Source: Ilex aquifolium
Taxonomy: Eukaryota > Streptophyta > Magnoliopsida > Aquifoliales > Aquifoliaceae
Assembly (NCBI GenBank): GCA_951799425.1
Contig: OX637401.1
Location: forward strand, 22,172,001-22,236,000
Direction: 5' to 3'
DNA: 64,000 nt
Each line of letters starts with the position of its first letter. The stretch's first letter is position 1. Below, in pieces: positions 1-11,444 of the stretch. The notes beneath the pieces were generated by a model, which was not told where the DNA came from, searched no databases, and saw nothing but the letters and a program-made list of their open reading frames with translations. The position numbers were made by a program, and so were the translations under genes.

Positions 1-2340
1 TAAAGAACATGGTATTATTCATCAAACTTTTGCGCCTTATACACCTCAGCAAAATGGAGTTGCTAAACGTAAAAATAGAACATTGAAAGAGATGATGAAT
101 GTCATGTTGATTAGTTCGGGATTACCTCAGAACTTGTGGGGGGAAGCATTGCTTTCAGCAAATTATATTTTAAATAGACTACCCCATAAGAAGTTAGACA
201 AAACCCCTTATGAATTATGGAAAGATCGAAGTCCTTCCTACAAATATTTAAAAGTGTGGGGGTGTTTGGCTAAGGTGATGGTTCTTATTCCCAAAATGAT
301 TAAAATAGGATCTAAGACTATTGATTGTATATTTATTGGTTATGCAATAAATAGCAGTGCATATCGTTTTCTGGTGCATATTATGATATTCCTGATACAT
401 GCCAATACAATTATTGAGTCAAGAAATGCATCATTCTTTGAAAATGTCTTTCCTAGTAAAAATGCATATGATGGAAGTTCTCTTAAAAGAACTCATGATA
501 CTACGAGTAGTAATATAGACCATGAGTCTATAAATGAAGAAAGTGAAGAGGCACTTAGACTCAGTAAGAGGGCAAGGACTTCCAAATCCTATGGTCCAGA
601 TTTTCTAACATATTTGTTAGAAAATGAGTCTCAAAGCTTCAATGAAGCGATGTTCACTCCTAAAGCACTTATGTGGAAAGAAGTTGTAAATAGTGAAATT
701 GAATCCATCATGCAAAATCACACCTAAGAGTTGGTGGAATTTTCTCTAGGGAGTAAACCATTGGGGTGTAAATGGATTTTCAAGAGGAAAATAAAAATTG
801 ATAGTTCAATTGATAAGTATAAGGCTAGACTTGTAGCTAAAGGTTACAAATAAAAGGAATGTCTTAATTACTTTGATACATATTCTCCCATTACGAGAAT
901 AACATCTATTCGTATGCTCATAACTATTGCAGCATTGGATAACCTAGAGATACATCAAATGGATATGAAAATAACTTTCCTAAATGGTGACTTAAATGAG
1001 GAAATTTATATGGACCAACCTGAATGGTTCATTTCTCCGGGACAAGAGAAGAAGGTGTGTAAACTTGTTAAATCACTTTATGGTTTAAAACAAGTACCAA
1101 AATAATGGCATGAGAAATTTGATAAGGTAATGATGTCAAATGATTTCACAATTAATGAATGTGATAAATGTGTTTATGTCAAAGACACAAATAATGGATA
1201 TATCATTGTTTGCCTATATGTGGATGATATGCTTATTTTAGGTACTAATAATAATATTATTATAGCTACCAAGAAAATGTTGTCCAGTAAGTTTGACATG
1301 AAGGATTTGGGTGTTACGGATGTTATATTAGGAATTAAAATTTCTAGAACATCTGGTGGACTTATATTATCTCAATCATATTATATTGAAAAGTTCGACA
1401 AAGATGAAAACAATATTGCTAGAACACCAGTTGATATAAATCTTCATTTGTCTAAAAATACTGGCTAAAACATATCACAATTGGAATACTCTCGTATCAT
1501 TGGCAGTCTAATGTATGTCATGAACTGCACTAGACCGGATATAGCTTACTTAGTTAGTAAATTGAGTAAATATACGAGTAATCCGAGAGTAGACCATTGG
1601 AAGGCAATTATCAGGGTTCTTAGATACTTAAGATATACCCTGAATTATGGATTGCACTATATAAGATATCCAGGTGTACTTGAAGAATATAGTGATACAA
1701 ACTAGATATCTGAAATAAAGGATGCAAAATCCACAAGTGGTTATATTTTTACACTTGGTGGTGCAGCTGTATCTTGGAAATCCTCTAAGCAAACGTGTAT
1801 TATCAGATCCATAATGGAATCTGAATTTATTGATTTAGATAAAGTAGGAGAGGAAGCTGAGTGGCTTCACCAATTTCTAGAGGACATTCCAATATGGCCT
1901 AAACCTGTGCCAGCAATTTGTATACATTGCGATAGTCAATCTGCAATTGGTAGGGCACAGAGTGATATGTATAATGGTAAGTCTAGACATATACGTCGTA
2001 GACATAATACCGTTAGACAATTTCTCTCTAATGAGATTATTTCTATTGATTATATAAAGTCAAAGGATAATCTAGTGGATCTGCTTACTAAATGTTTGAC
2101 AAGAGAGCAAATAAATTACACATTGAGGGGAATGGGACACGTTAATGGCAACCCAACCTAGTTGACTGGAGATCCCAAAATCTAGGTGCAAAGGGACTAC
2201 CGAATTATGCGTGATTCAAAAGAAGTACTAAGGAGATAATCTCTCCTACATATTCCTATGATCAACTAGTGCTGCCTGCAGAGTTTATTAGGATAAGCTA
2301 TGCTTTTAATGATTCTTATACCTTGGAAACCCAAGTGGGA
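1..2340 (+). mobile_element. Ty1/copia retrotransposon fossil, 3' part
   Basis: This is a broken copy of a Ty1/copia polyprotein region. In order it holds the C-terminal part of integrase (about 1-720), reverse transcriptase (about 730-1700, with a recognisable YVDD core) and RNase H (about 1700-2160). A short purine tract near 2329-2340 resembles the polypurine primer that precedes a copia 3' LTR. The gag and protease part and the 5' LTR would lie off the left edge of the window. It carries around five reading-frame breaks, so it is an old, inactive copy. Confidence 0.9.
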
Positions 2341-2640
2341 TATTGCAAGATATTCGGTTTTTTGTTTATCACATAGTGTTTTAAGTCATAGCTATGATTA
2401 TGAGTGATATATAAACAAATAAGTATGATTGTAAGTTCTGTACACATGTTTAGATTTTTTTTGATTCCTATTTTTAGAGAAAATTATGTCGAAATTTCTG
2501 AAAAATAGTAGACTAACTTTATTTCAATTTTTTATATTAAAATAAATAAAGTAAAAACTATTTTAAATTGACAATTTGTTTTAGGTTACAAAGTGTCTTT
2601 ATGCAATGTAGTATTATTTGAGTTTTAATTTAATTTTTCA
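2341..2640. other. AT-rich stretch, possibly decayed copia 3' LTR
   Basis: No gene is visible. The position directly after the purine tract suggests the remains of the 3' LTR of the copia fossil, but no second LTR is in the window to confirm it. Confidence 0.3.
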
Positions 2641-2674
2641 TTACACCGTGCCTTTAAACACGGATAATTACTAG
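2641..2674 (+). mobile_element. Helitron-like 3' terminus
   Basis: A short inverted repeat (CCGTG, 8-nt loop, CACGG) is followed eight bases later by CTAG and then T. This is the terminal hairpin plus CTRR end expected of Helitrons, with the host T next to it. The 5' end (TC) was not located, so the size of the element is unknown. Confidence 0.4.
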
Positions 2675-2759
2675 TATATATATAAAATAACAACAATAAA
2701 ATAAAAAATTATATATTTTAAGAGTTAACAAATACCTATTTTTACTTAGTAATACCCGT

Positions 2760-3519
2760 TGTTACACACACAAATCAAGTTGACATTTAATTTACCAAAT
2801 TTATCTTTAATTTCATCAAATTAACACCAAATACCTTCAATTTTATCAAATTAACACAAATGACCTTCAATTTTATCAAATTGCTAATTAATTTTATCAA
2901 TTTCAATTTTATCAAACTAAAACTAATTTCATCAATTTAACACCAAAAGAATATTTAATTTCATCAAATTAACACTAAATTAATATTAAATTTCATCAAT
3001 TTCACATTCAATTTTATCAAATTAACACCAATTTTATCAATTTAATACTAAATTAATATTTTAACTATGTCAATTTAATTCCAAATTAATATTTAAGTGG
3101 TGAAATTTGAATTTTGGTAGGTAGTGGCAAAGACAAAATTTTTCCCTAGCTTAAAAATTGATTAAACATCTTTGTGTGTGTACATGTACCTGTGTTAACA
3201 AGTGTGCCTGTGTGTGATATATGAAGAAGAAGAAGCTAAAGGACATGATGGTTGTTTGATTTTTGGATTAGTTTTGTTTAGTAAAATAATAAAAATGTTT
3301 GGGTACAAAACTTATATATAATTGAAGGGTGGAGTTGTCATTTATGAAAGAATATTAACTGACATCATTATTTTTTGGATGTGTCAATAACATCTCTACC
3401 AGCAAGGGTAGAATGTGAAGTGGACATATAAATTACAGGGGTGACAATGATATTTTAGAAACCATAAGAGTATCCCTATAATTAGGTCATTTTTCAAGCG
3501 TTGTTAGTAACATTTACCC
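2760..3519. mobile_element. Foldback/Mutator-like MITE, partial
   Basis: From 2780 to 3120 the DNA is a degenerate array of short units of the type ATTTCATCAAATTAACACC. From about 3280 to 3519 it matches, in inverted orientation, the left arm of the complete element at 62776-63827, including the GGGGTGACAATGATAT subterminal block. The right terminus reads GTTAGTAACATTTACCC at 3503-3519. I could not find the opposite terminus or a target duplication, so this copy is probably truncated on its left. Confidence 0.65.
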
Positions 3520-3991
3520 ATTAATTAATTCTAAATTAAATTTCTTCATAATTTTCTTTTAATGTGCACAATCACACTTTTGGCAACAAAATAATTCTTC
3601 AATTCATCTTGTTGTGATGCTCAGTTGAGATCCTCCTCCATCTTGTTAAGAAATTGATTCTAAAAAAGAGTAAAAAATACTTTTATTTTATTATATTTTT
3701 TCTTTTTTATCTGATTTTGTATGACTTAGTTATTGGTTACTAACTTATCGAAAAAAAAAATCAAGAGAGCCTATATTTACTCACAAAATCAAAATCTTAA
3801 TAAATAATAAAGAGTGCCTCAATTTGCTACATAAATTAAAATATTAATAAATAACAACAAAATCAAACACAAATGACAGTCAATTCCAACATTCCAGAAA
3901 GCTAGAAATTAGCAAATGCTACTGTACTCATACTCCTTCAATTGTTTCTTTCTCTGCAATTACAATTCACATGGTCTGTTGAACAAAAAGG

Positions 3992-3993
<2 letters not shown>
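3520..3993. other. Gene-free AT-rich spacer
   Basis: There is no ORF, repeat or element boundary that I can support here, only AT-rich sequence with several A and T runs. Confidence 0.5.

Positions 3994-4043
<50 letters not shown>
3994..4043. repeat. (GA)n microsatellite
   Basis: An uninterrupted GA dinucleotide run of about 25 units, followed by a shorter GA run at about 4081-4095. It lies just upstream of the small signal-peptide ORF, where GA/CT-rich tracts are common in plant 5' leaders. Confidence 0.95.
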
Positions 4044-4046
<3 letters not shown>

Positions 4047-4107
4047 GTTTTGGGTGGAGGTTTATGAGGAGCTAGGAGAAGAGAGAGAGAGAGAGTTGGG
4101 CTGTTCG

Positions 4108-4281
4108 ATGGAGGTGGTGGCTGGCGGTGGTGGTGGCACTCTGCCTTTCATCTCACCTGCTCTTCTCTTGCTGTCATGCATCCTCACTCTCTCTTCCCTC
4201 ATCCCAGCCTCTGGTCAGCCCAAGATTTTGAGTGAAGTGTGTGGAAAATCAAAGTTTCTTGGAATGATGTATTACCATTGA
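4108..4281 (+). CDS. Unrecognised short ORF with signal peptide (possible first exon or gene remnant)
   Basis: The ORF encodes 57 residues: MEVVAGGGGG, then a hydrophobic stretch SPALLLLSCILTLSSLIPAS (about residues 16-35) ending in a plausible signal-peptidase site before GQPKILSE. The start is the first ATG after the GA-rich leader; the open frame runs further upstream only through the GA repeat. The higher GC content, leader-like GA tract and signal peptide suggest the first coding exon of a secreted protein. No family is recognisable, and the frame ends 16 codons after SGQPKILSE. No matching downstream exon was identified, and an LTR follows 350 bp later. It may be a 5' gene fragment. Confidence 0.35.
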   Translation: MEVVAGGGGGTLPFISPALLLLSCILTLSSLIPASGQPKILSEVCGKSKFLGMMYYH

Positions 4282-4639
4282 ATCAATTTTGGAATAATCT
4301 CAATTGTCCATTCAGCTTATGGGCATAAAAATTCTAATCTTTTTGTTTTTTTTTCAGAATATAAACTCAAATTGGGAGCGCTTTTATAAGAAAGAAGATT
4401 ACAATTGTAAAGTTACATAAGAGCTGTGATTTGGAACTCTATTCCACGTTCTTAGTGGTTTAGAGAAATCTTATTTATATAACCACATCCATGAGATTAC
4501 ATTAGATTGGAACTTTAGAAGATTCCTTGATTTCCTGCTTTGACAGAATTCTGCACATGGTGAATCAATTCACATGATTTGCTCGTTCACAGTTGGCTCA
4601 TTTGAGATTGTCCTTTATAACAATGACAATGAAAACTGA
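4282..4639. other. Gene-free spacer, possibly intronic
   Basis: AT-rich sequence without a supported ORF. If the ORF at 4108 is a first exon, this could be part of its first intron, into which the LTR at 4640 was inserted. This is inference from position only. Confidence 0.3.
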
Positions 4640-5445
4640 TAATGATGGAGTTTTGGGTATGGGCCACCCTAATCAAGAGCCTAATAAGTTCAGAGGGCCT
4701 CTACTTGCAGAGTGGCCCAAACCGCTCACCTGCAGTCTGTCCACGTCAAGAGTAGAATGGACGGCGCCCAGAGGGCGAAGCCCAACAGTGCCTTCCAGCC
4801 TAGCCCCAATTTAGCTCAGCGGGAGGTTAGCTCGGGATAAAAGAGCTCGGCCCCTTGGTCGATCCTGAAATGCTCCCGTCGTGCCACGTGTCCTGAGGGC
4901 AGAGGGACTACTTTTGACACCCATAACGAACACGTACTCTTTGTCACAGAGAATATTGGTGCGCGTAACCGCTCAAGGGCCGTGAATGCAGTGGCTTCAT
5001 ATGGCAAAGGTCATTACGGACCAAAAGTGGAAGGTCCCACAAAATCAGCAAAAAGAAGGAAGGAGCCACAAAGAACCCTAGATGGATTACTTGTATAAAT
5101 ATGACACTGTTATCCTACGGAACCCACACGACCATCATCTTCCTCACTGTCTACACTATGAACCACCTAAATAAGCTTGTATTCGCTAAGTATTTCCTAT
5201 AAAGGCTCTAAGCAAGTACCATTGTAATAACCTTATTCAAAGCAACATACAACCCCAGAGAGTAAGAAACTCCCTTACAGTGGACATAGCCTTAGTCCTT
5301 CGACTAAGGTGAACCACTTACATAATGTCTTTGTCTTTCTCTCGCAATTTCATCTATTTCTGACTCATATTTCCATTCTATCCCCTCTCTGGGTTATCTG
5401 ACTGTGGTTCTGGACTTGAACTGACATTTCGGAGCACCATAAAAA
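4640..5445 (+). mobile_element. Solo LTR or LTR remnant, Ty3/gypsy-like or non-coding LTR element
   Basis: The block is much richer in GC than its flanks. It has the features of a plant LTR: a TATA-like TATAAATATG near 5096, and a U5-like 3' part containing GTGGACATAGCC, AAGGTGAACCACTTACATAA and a T/C-rich tail, ending near GGAGCACCA at about 5441. No internal region follows, so it is a solo LTR or an isolated fragment. Exact ends and flanking repeats could not be fixed. Old and inactive. Confidence 0.6.
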
Positions 5446-5831
5446 ACATAGTTATTTACAATAGACATTGCAATCAGAATGAAAATTGATGCAGTACATT
5501 AGCTAACTGGAAATTTCCACTTTTTTGGGGACTTTACTGAAAGAGTGGTTCAGATGACTGCACAAGCACAATCTCTACTTTTCCAAGATTTGCAGACTCC
5601 ACTGCAATTAGTTTTTGAGTTCTTTAATGTTGTTTATTCCATAGAAGCTTGTTCTTGCTGTGTTGGCCTTGGCCCTGGCCATTCAGAGTGTGAAGTGAAG
5701 AAGTAAGGGTGAGGCTGGAAAGAGGACAAAGAGAAAATGGGTGAGAAGGGGAGGAGAGAGATGGAACGGGAGGCGTGCTCAACAGCTTGCCTGCAACAAC
5801 TTATCTTTTACTTACCCCCCCAAAAAAAAAA

Positions 5832-6332
5832 AGAAGTAAATTGTATAGAGGCCTCTAAAGAACTGAATTTGTCTCATTTTAATCCCCAATATTTCAGTTA
5901 CATTATTTTGATCCCTGAAGTATTGAATATGTTTTATATGGTCCCTCAAGTAGACAACGTCTAAATTGCTAATGATTTTTTATCATTAACTTGTTATGTA
6001 ATACTTAAATATGAATAAAAAATAATTTGAATAACTTTTATCAAAATTTGGGTAGTTCTTGACAAAAAATGTGTAATATGAGTAGCTTTTGACCAAATAT
6101 TAATTTGGGTAGAGTTTTGGTCAAGAGTTATATAAATTATTTTTTTGTCCATATTTAAATATCACGTGACAAGTTTATGATAAAAAATTATTAGTAATCT
6201 GCACGCTGTTTGTTTGAGGGACCATATAGAAATATATTTAATACTTTGGGGGCTAAAATGACTTAATTGAAATATTAGAGACCAAAATAAAACAAACCTC
6301 ATATTTTAGGGACCTCCATTGCAATTAATCCA
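5832..6332. mobile_element. Foldback MITE (Mutator-like), ~500 bp
   Basis: The two ends are long imperfect inverted repeats. The left arm holds TATGGTCCCTCAAGTAGAC and the right arm holds its mirror TTTGAGGGACCATATAG. The outer parts (ATTTTAATCCCCAATATTTC on the left, GAAATATTAGAGACC on the right) also correspond in inverted order. The centre is AT-rich and partly palindromic too. This matches the common plant long-TIR, non-coding MULE/foldback class. No clear target duplication was found because the left flank is an A run. Confidence 0.7.
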
Positions 6333-7066
6333 AAAATAATTTTACTTTTCTTCCGAACGGACTTGACCCTTGGCTTCCAAGATCCAGTATTTAATGCCTT
6401 GTTTTCACATGCCACACTTCCTGTATTTAATATTGGGCTAATCTCAACTTACACTCTGAAAAATCATTCAAATCTTAATGGGGAAATTGGAAGGGGGTAC
6501 ACCAAATTAGACTTATTTGGCAATAAGTACACAGAAAAAATTGTAGGGTTATTAAGTGCTTAATTTTGATACTTATTTGTACCCAAGTACATAATTTAAA
6601 TTGTTCTGATTTTATTATGACATTTTTGCCCTCCATTGGTGAATGTGTATATTTTATTGGAAAGTGTTTAGTTTTCAAATTATATTTGTGTTTTAAATAC
6701 GTCCTAATTTTAAGGAGAGAGAAATATAACCATTTCCAAAGTATTTCAAATTTCAAATTTAAAATATACACTGGTATATTTCTGCAAGACGATTTTGCTC
6801 CTTCTTCAAGCCTTGAGACAAGTTATGTTTCTTCTTCATCCAGCTGCAAGCCGGAATTGTTATTTGTATGCATGAAGCCGATAAATATACACTGGTATAT
6901 TTGTGCATGAAGCAGAGTTTCTTAAAGACGATTTCCAGAGTTTCTTCATCCTGCAAGGCGATTTTCTTGTTCAAGCTTTTAATCGTCTCTTCTTCTCGTT
7001 CCATCTGCAAGCTTCCAGGCGAAAACTGAAGCATTTAGCCTGACAATATCAGAACATGAATTAGAA

Positions 7067-7183
7067 GGTGCGTTTCATTTAACATATTAACATACTAAAT
7101 GAATAAGTATAAATTTAGTGAGTATTTATTTGTTTGAATATATGTTTTTTATTTGACTTTTTATTGTATCTATTATTTTAATA
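7067..7183 (+). other. Probable 5' leader intron of the MURA gene
   Basis: A GTGCGTTT donor-like site after GAATTAGAAG at about 7067 and a T-rich tract ending TTTTAATAG at 7183 bracket an AT-rich stretch just before the MURA start codons at 7191 and 7203. Upstream, 6770-6980 holds two diverged direct repeats of a segment beginning CTGGTATATTT. This looks like a leader region, but splicing is inferred only. Confidence 0.4.
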
Positions 7184-7190
7184 GTGTTAG

Positions 7191-9550
7191 ATGTTGTTGG
7201 CAATGGAGGAAACGATGTTGCTGTTATGTTCATATGGTAATGCTACTAAAGTATTCAAAGTAGGTGGTAATTCAAATATATCAGAACTTGTTCGCGAAGT
7301 TTGCGAGACGTGGGAGGAGTTGTTTAACTTGTCAGTACATATGTCATATTCTATTCCTGGTCACCCCTCGTGCATGTTACGCACCGATGCGGATTTGAAG
7401 AATTTGGTTGAATTGAAACGTTGTTTCCCAGGGAATTACGTTGAAGTTAAAGTGTTTGTGGAAGATATTGTGGGTGGGTCGGTGGGTGATAATGAATCAT
7501 TGCAGTGTGTGAATATTGGTGACGTTGTTGAATGTGAAGTAGATTTGTTACCCAGTTTTATTGGTCAAAATGAGAAAGTTCTCTTAACAGCTGGGTGGAG
7601 TAATGAAATACGACAGGTAGGACAGAAATTTGAAGGTGGTGTGGTACAGTTTCGGCAAGCACTTTGCAAATACTCGATTGAGTCTGAGTTTGAATTTAAT
7701 TATGTAAAGAATTGTAAAGCAAGGGTTATTGTTGAATGTTCATTTAAGTATTCTTCTGGTTTTGGGTGGCATATAAATGCAACTGTGGAGAGAGCTACTG
7801 GTTTTTTTTATATTAGGAAATTGGACAAGAAACACATATGTGGTGTGGAACAACGAACGACAGATAATAGGCGAATGAGTTCTAAATTGGTTGCAGATTT
7901 GATTGTTGATCATGTTCGTGGGCATAGCACAACACGTCCAACGGAAGTGGTTGCTGATTTTTTTTCTGATTATGGACTCACCATTTCTTATGATAAAGCA
8001 TGGGAAGGAGTTGAGAAAGCAAAAGGAATGCTTTTTGGGGACCATTCAGTATCATATCAACAATTACGATGGTATGTCGATGCAGCAAATCGTACTAATC
8101 CTGGCAGCCACATTGTCTTAGATTGTGATCACGACACTAATCGGTTCAAAAGGCTGTTTGTTTCATTTAATGGTTGTATTCATGGGTTTAATTATTGTCG
8201 TCCACTACTTTTTTTGGATGGCACATTTTTGAAAGGCAGGTTTAGAGGTAATCTTCTATCGGCTACAGGAAAAGATGGCAACCAAGGTATATTTGATCAA
8301 TTTTTAATCTTTTTTTTTAGTGTCTTTGTTACAATCTGTTTGTTATACCCTGTAGCAATTTTTATTGTTACACTTTTCTTTGTTACCCTTTGCTATGAAC
8401 ACATTTTTATACTTTGTACAGTTACACTTTTATATGAATACAACCCAAAACTGTTTTTTATTTTAATTTCTCACGATTATTTTATGTGCTTCATTCTTCA
8501 GGTTTGTTTCCTTTGGCATTTGCTGTGGTTGACTCGGAGAATGAAGCAAACTGGTTTTGGTTTTTAGAACAACTATCTAATATATTGGATAAGTCTTGGG
8601 TTATTACGTTTGTATCTGATCGCAACTTGGGTCTGTTAGAGGCAATGCCGAAAATTTTTCCAAATGCGCATCATGCATTTTGCTTACAGCATCTGAAAGG
8701 TAACTTGCGGGATAAATTGAGTGGTGCTCGTTTTTCCAATGTATTTCGAGAACGCATGGTGAGAATGTTACGTGAATGTGCTTATGCTCCAACACAGTCG
8801 CTTTTTAATGAGAAGATTGAAGCGTTCCGTCGTGAAGGAGGTTCTAATGTGGACAGGTTCCTGTCCAATCTTTCATATGAACACTGGACCAATGCTCATT
8901 TTTCAGGGAAGCGTTACGGTGAGATGTGTTCTAATGCTGCCGAATCGTTTAACTCGTGGATTTTGAAAGCTCGGCATTTACCTATTACTACCATGATTGA
9001 CACAATTAGGGGATAGATAATGGATCAAATTGGCCAAAGGATGAAAATATGTTCGGAGTGGAATGGGAATTTATGCCCTAATATGTCTTCGAGATTAGAA
9101 GCTGCATTTGATGAGGGGAGGTCATGGACTGTGCGGGTTTCGAATAACCGAGTGTATGAAGTGATGTCATATCCTTCTGTCACTGTTGATATTGTGAATG
9201 GCACGTGTTCATGTTGTCAGTGGTAAATAAATGGGTTTTCTTGTTCACATGCGGTGTCTGCAATACGGAAGAGTGGGCGGAATATCAACGAATTTGTTGA
9301 TTATTACTATCATGTCAACACGTACAAGATGTCATATTCTGAACCCATTTACCCAGTGCCGACTATATATCGTGATGAAAGTTCACTTGTGGATGTTAAT
9401 ATTTTGCCACCATATACGAAGAAGCAACCTGGTAGGCCAAAAAATCGTAGAATTCGGTTTAGGGGAGAAGTCATTAGGCGAATTCGTTGTGGCCGGTGTG
9501 GGCGTTTGGGCAGTCACAACAAAAAATCTTGTAACGAGCCGTTGTAGTCT
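7191..9550 (+). pseudogene. MURA-type Mutator transposase, one intron, two in-frame stops
   Basis: Exon 1 runs 7191-8286 and exon 2 from 8502 to the terminator at 9548-9550; the intron 8287-8501 has GT/AG ends (phase 1). ATG choices are 7191 or 7203. Exon 1 holds a MuDR-type DNA-binding region (about residues 140-245). The MULE transposase core spans the intron: LLFLDGTFLKG carries the first Asp, FVSDRNLGLLEA the second, and HHAFCLQHLKGNL and AAESFNSW follow, the latter with a candidate Glu. Near the C terminus are a SWIM-type zinc finger (CSCCQW..., then SCSHAV) and a zinc knuckle with spacing CX2CX5HX4C (about 9490-9534). Two premature stops lie in frame: TAG at 9014-9016 and TAA at 9224-9226. 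Both are one C-to-T change from a Gln codon, and a Gln after CCQW is usual in the family. The rest is open, so inactivation looks recent. Confidence 0.9.
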
Positions 9551-9860
9551 GGTTTAATGCTATCATTTAATGACATTGTTAAATGTTTTAAGTTTTTTTA
9601 CAATGTTTTTTTCCCTCATTTGTTTGGTTTCATTGTTTTAGATAATTTTTCAACATGGTAAGTTAAAAATATATATATATATTTTTAATAATGATTACTC
9701 TATATGCAAAATTCCAGACCAGCAATACACTCAACACAGCAAAATTCCACACCAGCCATTGTCCTAGACACAGGCAGGAAATCAGTAGCACAGCATGCTA
9801 TTTGGACATCAAATCATTAGCACAGACAGAAAATTCAGAACAGCATGCTATTTAGAAAGC
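9551..9860. other. MULE spacer with short direct repeats
   Basis: This non-coding stretch follows the MURA gene. CAGCATGCTATTT occurs twice (about 9793 and 9842), and there is a TA-rich tract near 9670-9690. No ORF is supported. Confidence 0.5.
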
Positions 9861-10094
9861 TTAAGATGCCAATAAATCTGCAAGAGCATTAGCCTGTCCA
9901 CATACATGACAAATCATGGCATTCAGCTTATTGAAACAATCCCAAATCTGATGTAAAATGTACTGACACCTCCTACGAACAGCAACCTTCCCCAAAACCA
10001 TGTGCAATAAAATATGAGATTCAGATTCAATGTAAATCTGATACCTCTTCCCAATATGTCTAAAAATCAGTTTGAACCCCTGCAACAGAATCAT
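9861..10094 (-). pseudogene. RNase H-like (RVT_3-type) C-terminal fragment inside the MULE
   Basis: The 77-residue frame has the pattern of the C-terminal half of plant RNase H-like domains found in LINEs and host RVT_3 proteins. QIYIESESHILLHMV matches the usual ES-D strand-helix region, HQIWDCFNKLNAMICHVC matches the following helix and strand, and QANALADLLAS is the typical closing motif with its last Asp. The second acidic position reads ESES rather than the common ESD. No N-terminal half is present. It lies between the MURA 3' end and the tandem array, on the same strand as the protease gene. It is most simply a captured fragment or an old insertion. Confidence 0.5.
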
Positions 10095-10204
10095 ATATTA
10101 AGATTGCATATTAGTGCCTCTCTCATAAAATGAAGAAGCAGCTATCAGCACATGACCTTTTCGACTATGCATTTGTGTATATGCATTTGTGTATATGTAG
10201 GTGT

Positions 10205-11386
10205 ACACATTTTACACTTTCAATGTTACATGTTACACTTTTCATGTTACACTTTGACAGGGTCTCCGTTAAACGACAATGTATAAACACCTGTTTCCCT
10301 GGACATTCTTCATACAAACCAATCACCAATCACCACAAATAAAACACAAAGCATAACATGTACATCCATGTCTCACCACACATTAATGTGCATTTGTTTT
10401 GATGCAAGTGTGAACATGTAACACTTTCAATGTTACATGTTACACTTTTCATGTTACACTTTGACAGGGTCTCCGTTAAACGAAAATGTATAAACACCTG
10501 TTTCCCTGAACATTCTTCATACAAACCAATCACCAATCACCACAAATAAAACACAAACCATAACATGTACATCCATGTCTCACCACACATTAATGTGCAT
10601 TTGTTTTGATGCAAGTGTGAACATGTAACACTTTCAATGTTACATGTTACACTTTTCATGTTACACTTTGACAGGGTCTCCGTTAAACGACAATGTATAA
10701 ACACCTGTTTCCCTGAACATTCTTCATACAAACCAATCACCAATCACCACAAATAAAACACAAACCATAACATGTACATACATGTCTCACCACACATTAA
10801 TGTGCATTTGTTTTGATGCAAGTGTGAACATGTAACACTTTCAATGTTACATGTTACGCTTTTCATGTTACACTTTGACAGGGTCTCCGTTAAATGACAA
10901 TGTATAAACACCTGTTTCCCTGGACATTCTTCATACAAACCAATCACCAATCACCACAAATAAAACACAAACCATAACATGTACATCCATGTCTCACCAC
11001 ACATTAATGTGCATTTGTTTTGATGCAAGTGTGAACATGTAACACTTTCAATGTTACATGTTACACTTTTCATGTTACACTTTGACAGGGTCTCCGTTAA
11101 ACGACAATGTATAAACACCTGTTTCCCTGGACATTCTTCATACAAACAATCACCAATCACCACAAATAAAACACAAACCATAACATGTACATCCATGTCT
11201 CACCACACATTAATGTGCATTTGTTTTGATGCAAGTGTGAACATGTAACACTTTCAATGTTACATGTTACACTTTTCATGTTACACTTTGACAGGGTCTC
11301 CGTTAAACGACAATGTATAAACACCTGTTTCCCTGGACATTCTTCATACAAACCAATCACCAATCACCACAAATAAAACACAAAGC
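10205..11386. repeat. 207-bp tandem repeat, six copies (first one partial)
   Basis: The unit runs from ACACTTTCAATGTTACATG through GACAGGGTCTCCGTTAAACG to CCAATCACCACAAATAAAAC. Successive copies are spaced 207, 207, 207 and 206 bp, one copy having lost a C in ATACAAACCAATC. Copies differ by only a few substitutions, so the array is young or homogenised. Because 207 is divisible by three, each unit yields the same ~68-codon open frame on the minus strand; these are an effect of the period, not genes. The array sits between the convergent 3' ends of the transposase and protease genes. Confidence 0.95.
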
Positions 11387-11444
11387 AAATGTCTCATCTT
11401 AAAATAATCATCAATTGTACAGTACATACGCAATTAAATATTTG

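Noticed and set aside
3916-4107. Upstream extension of the signal-peptide ORF through the GA repeat
   Set aside because: It would encode an Arg-Glu repeat from the microsatellite; the ATG at 4108 gives a normal signal peptide.
10330-11363. Five nearly identical ~68-codon minus-strand ORFs
   Set aside because: They arise because the 207-bp tandem unit is a multiple of three; there is no start context or protein similarity.
10205-11386. CRISPR-like array
   Set aside because: Units are identical throughout with no spacer variation, the period is 207 bp, and this is a plant transposon.
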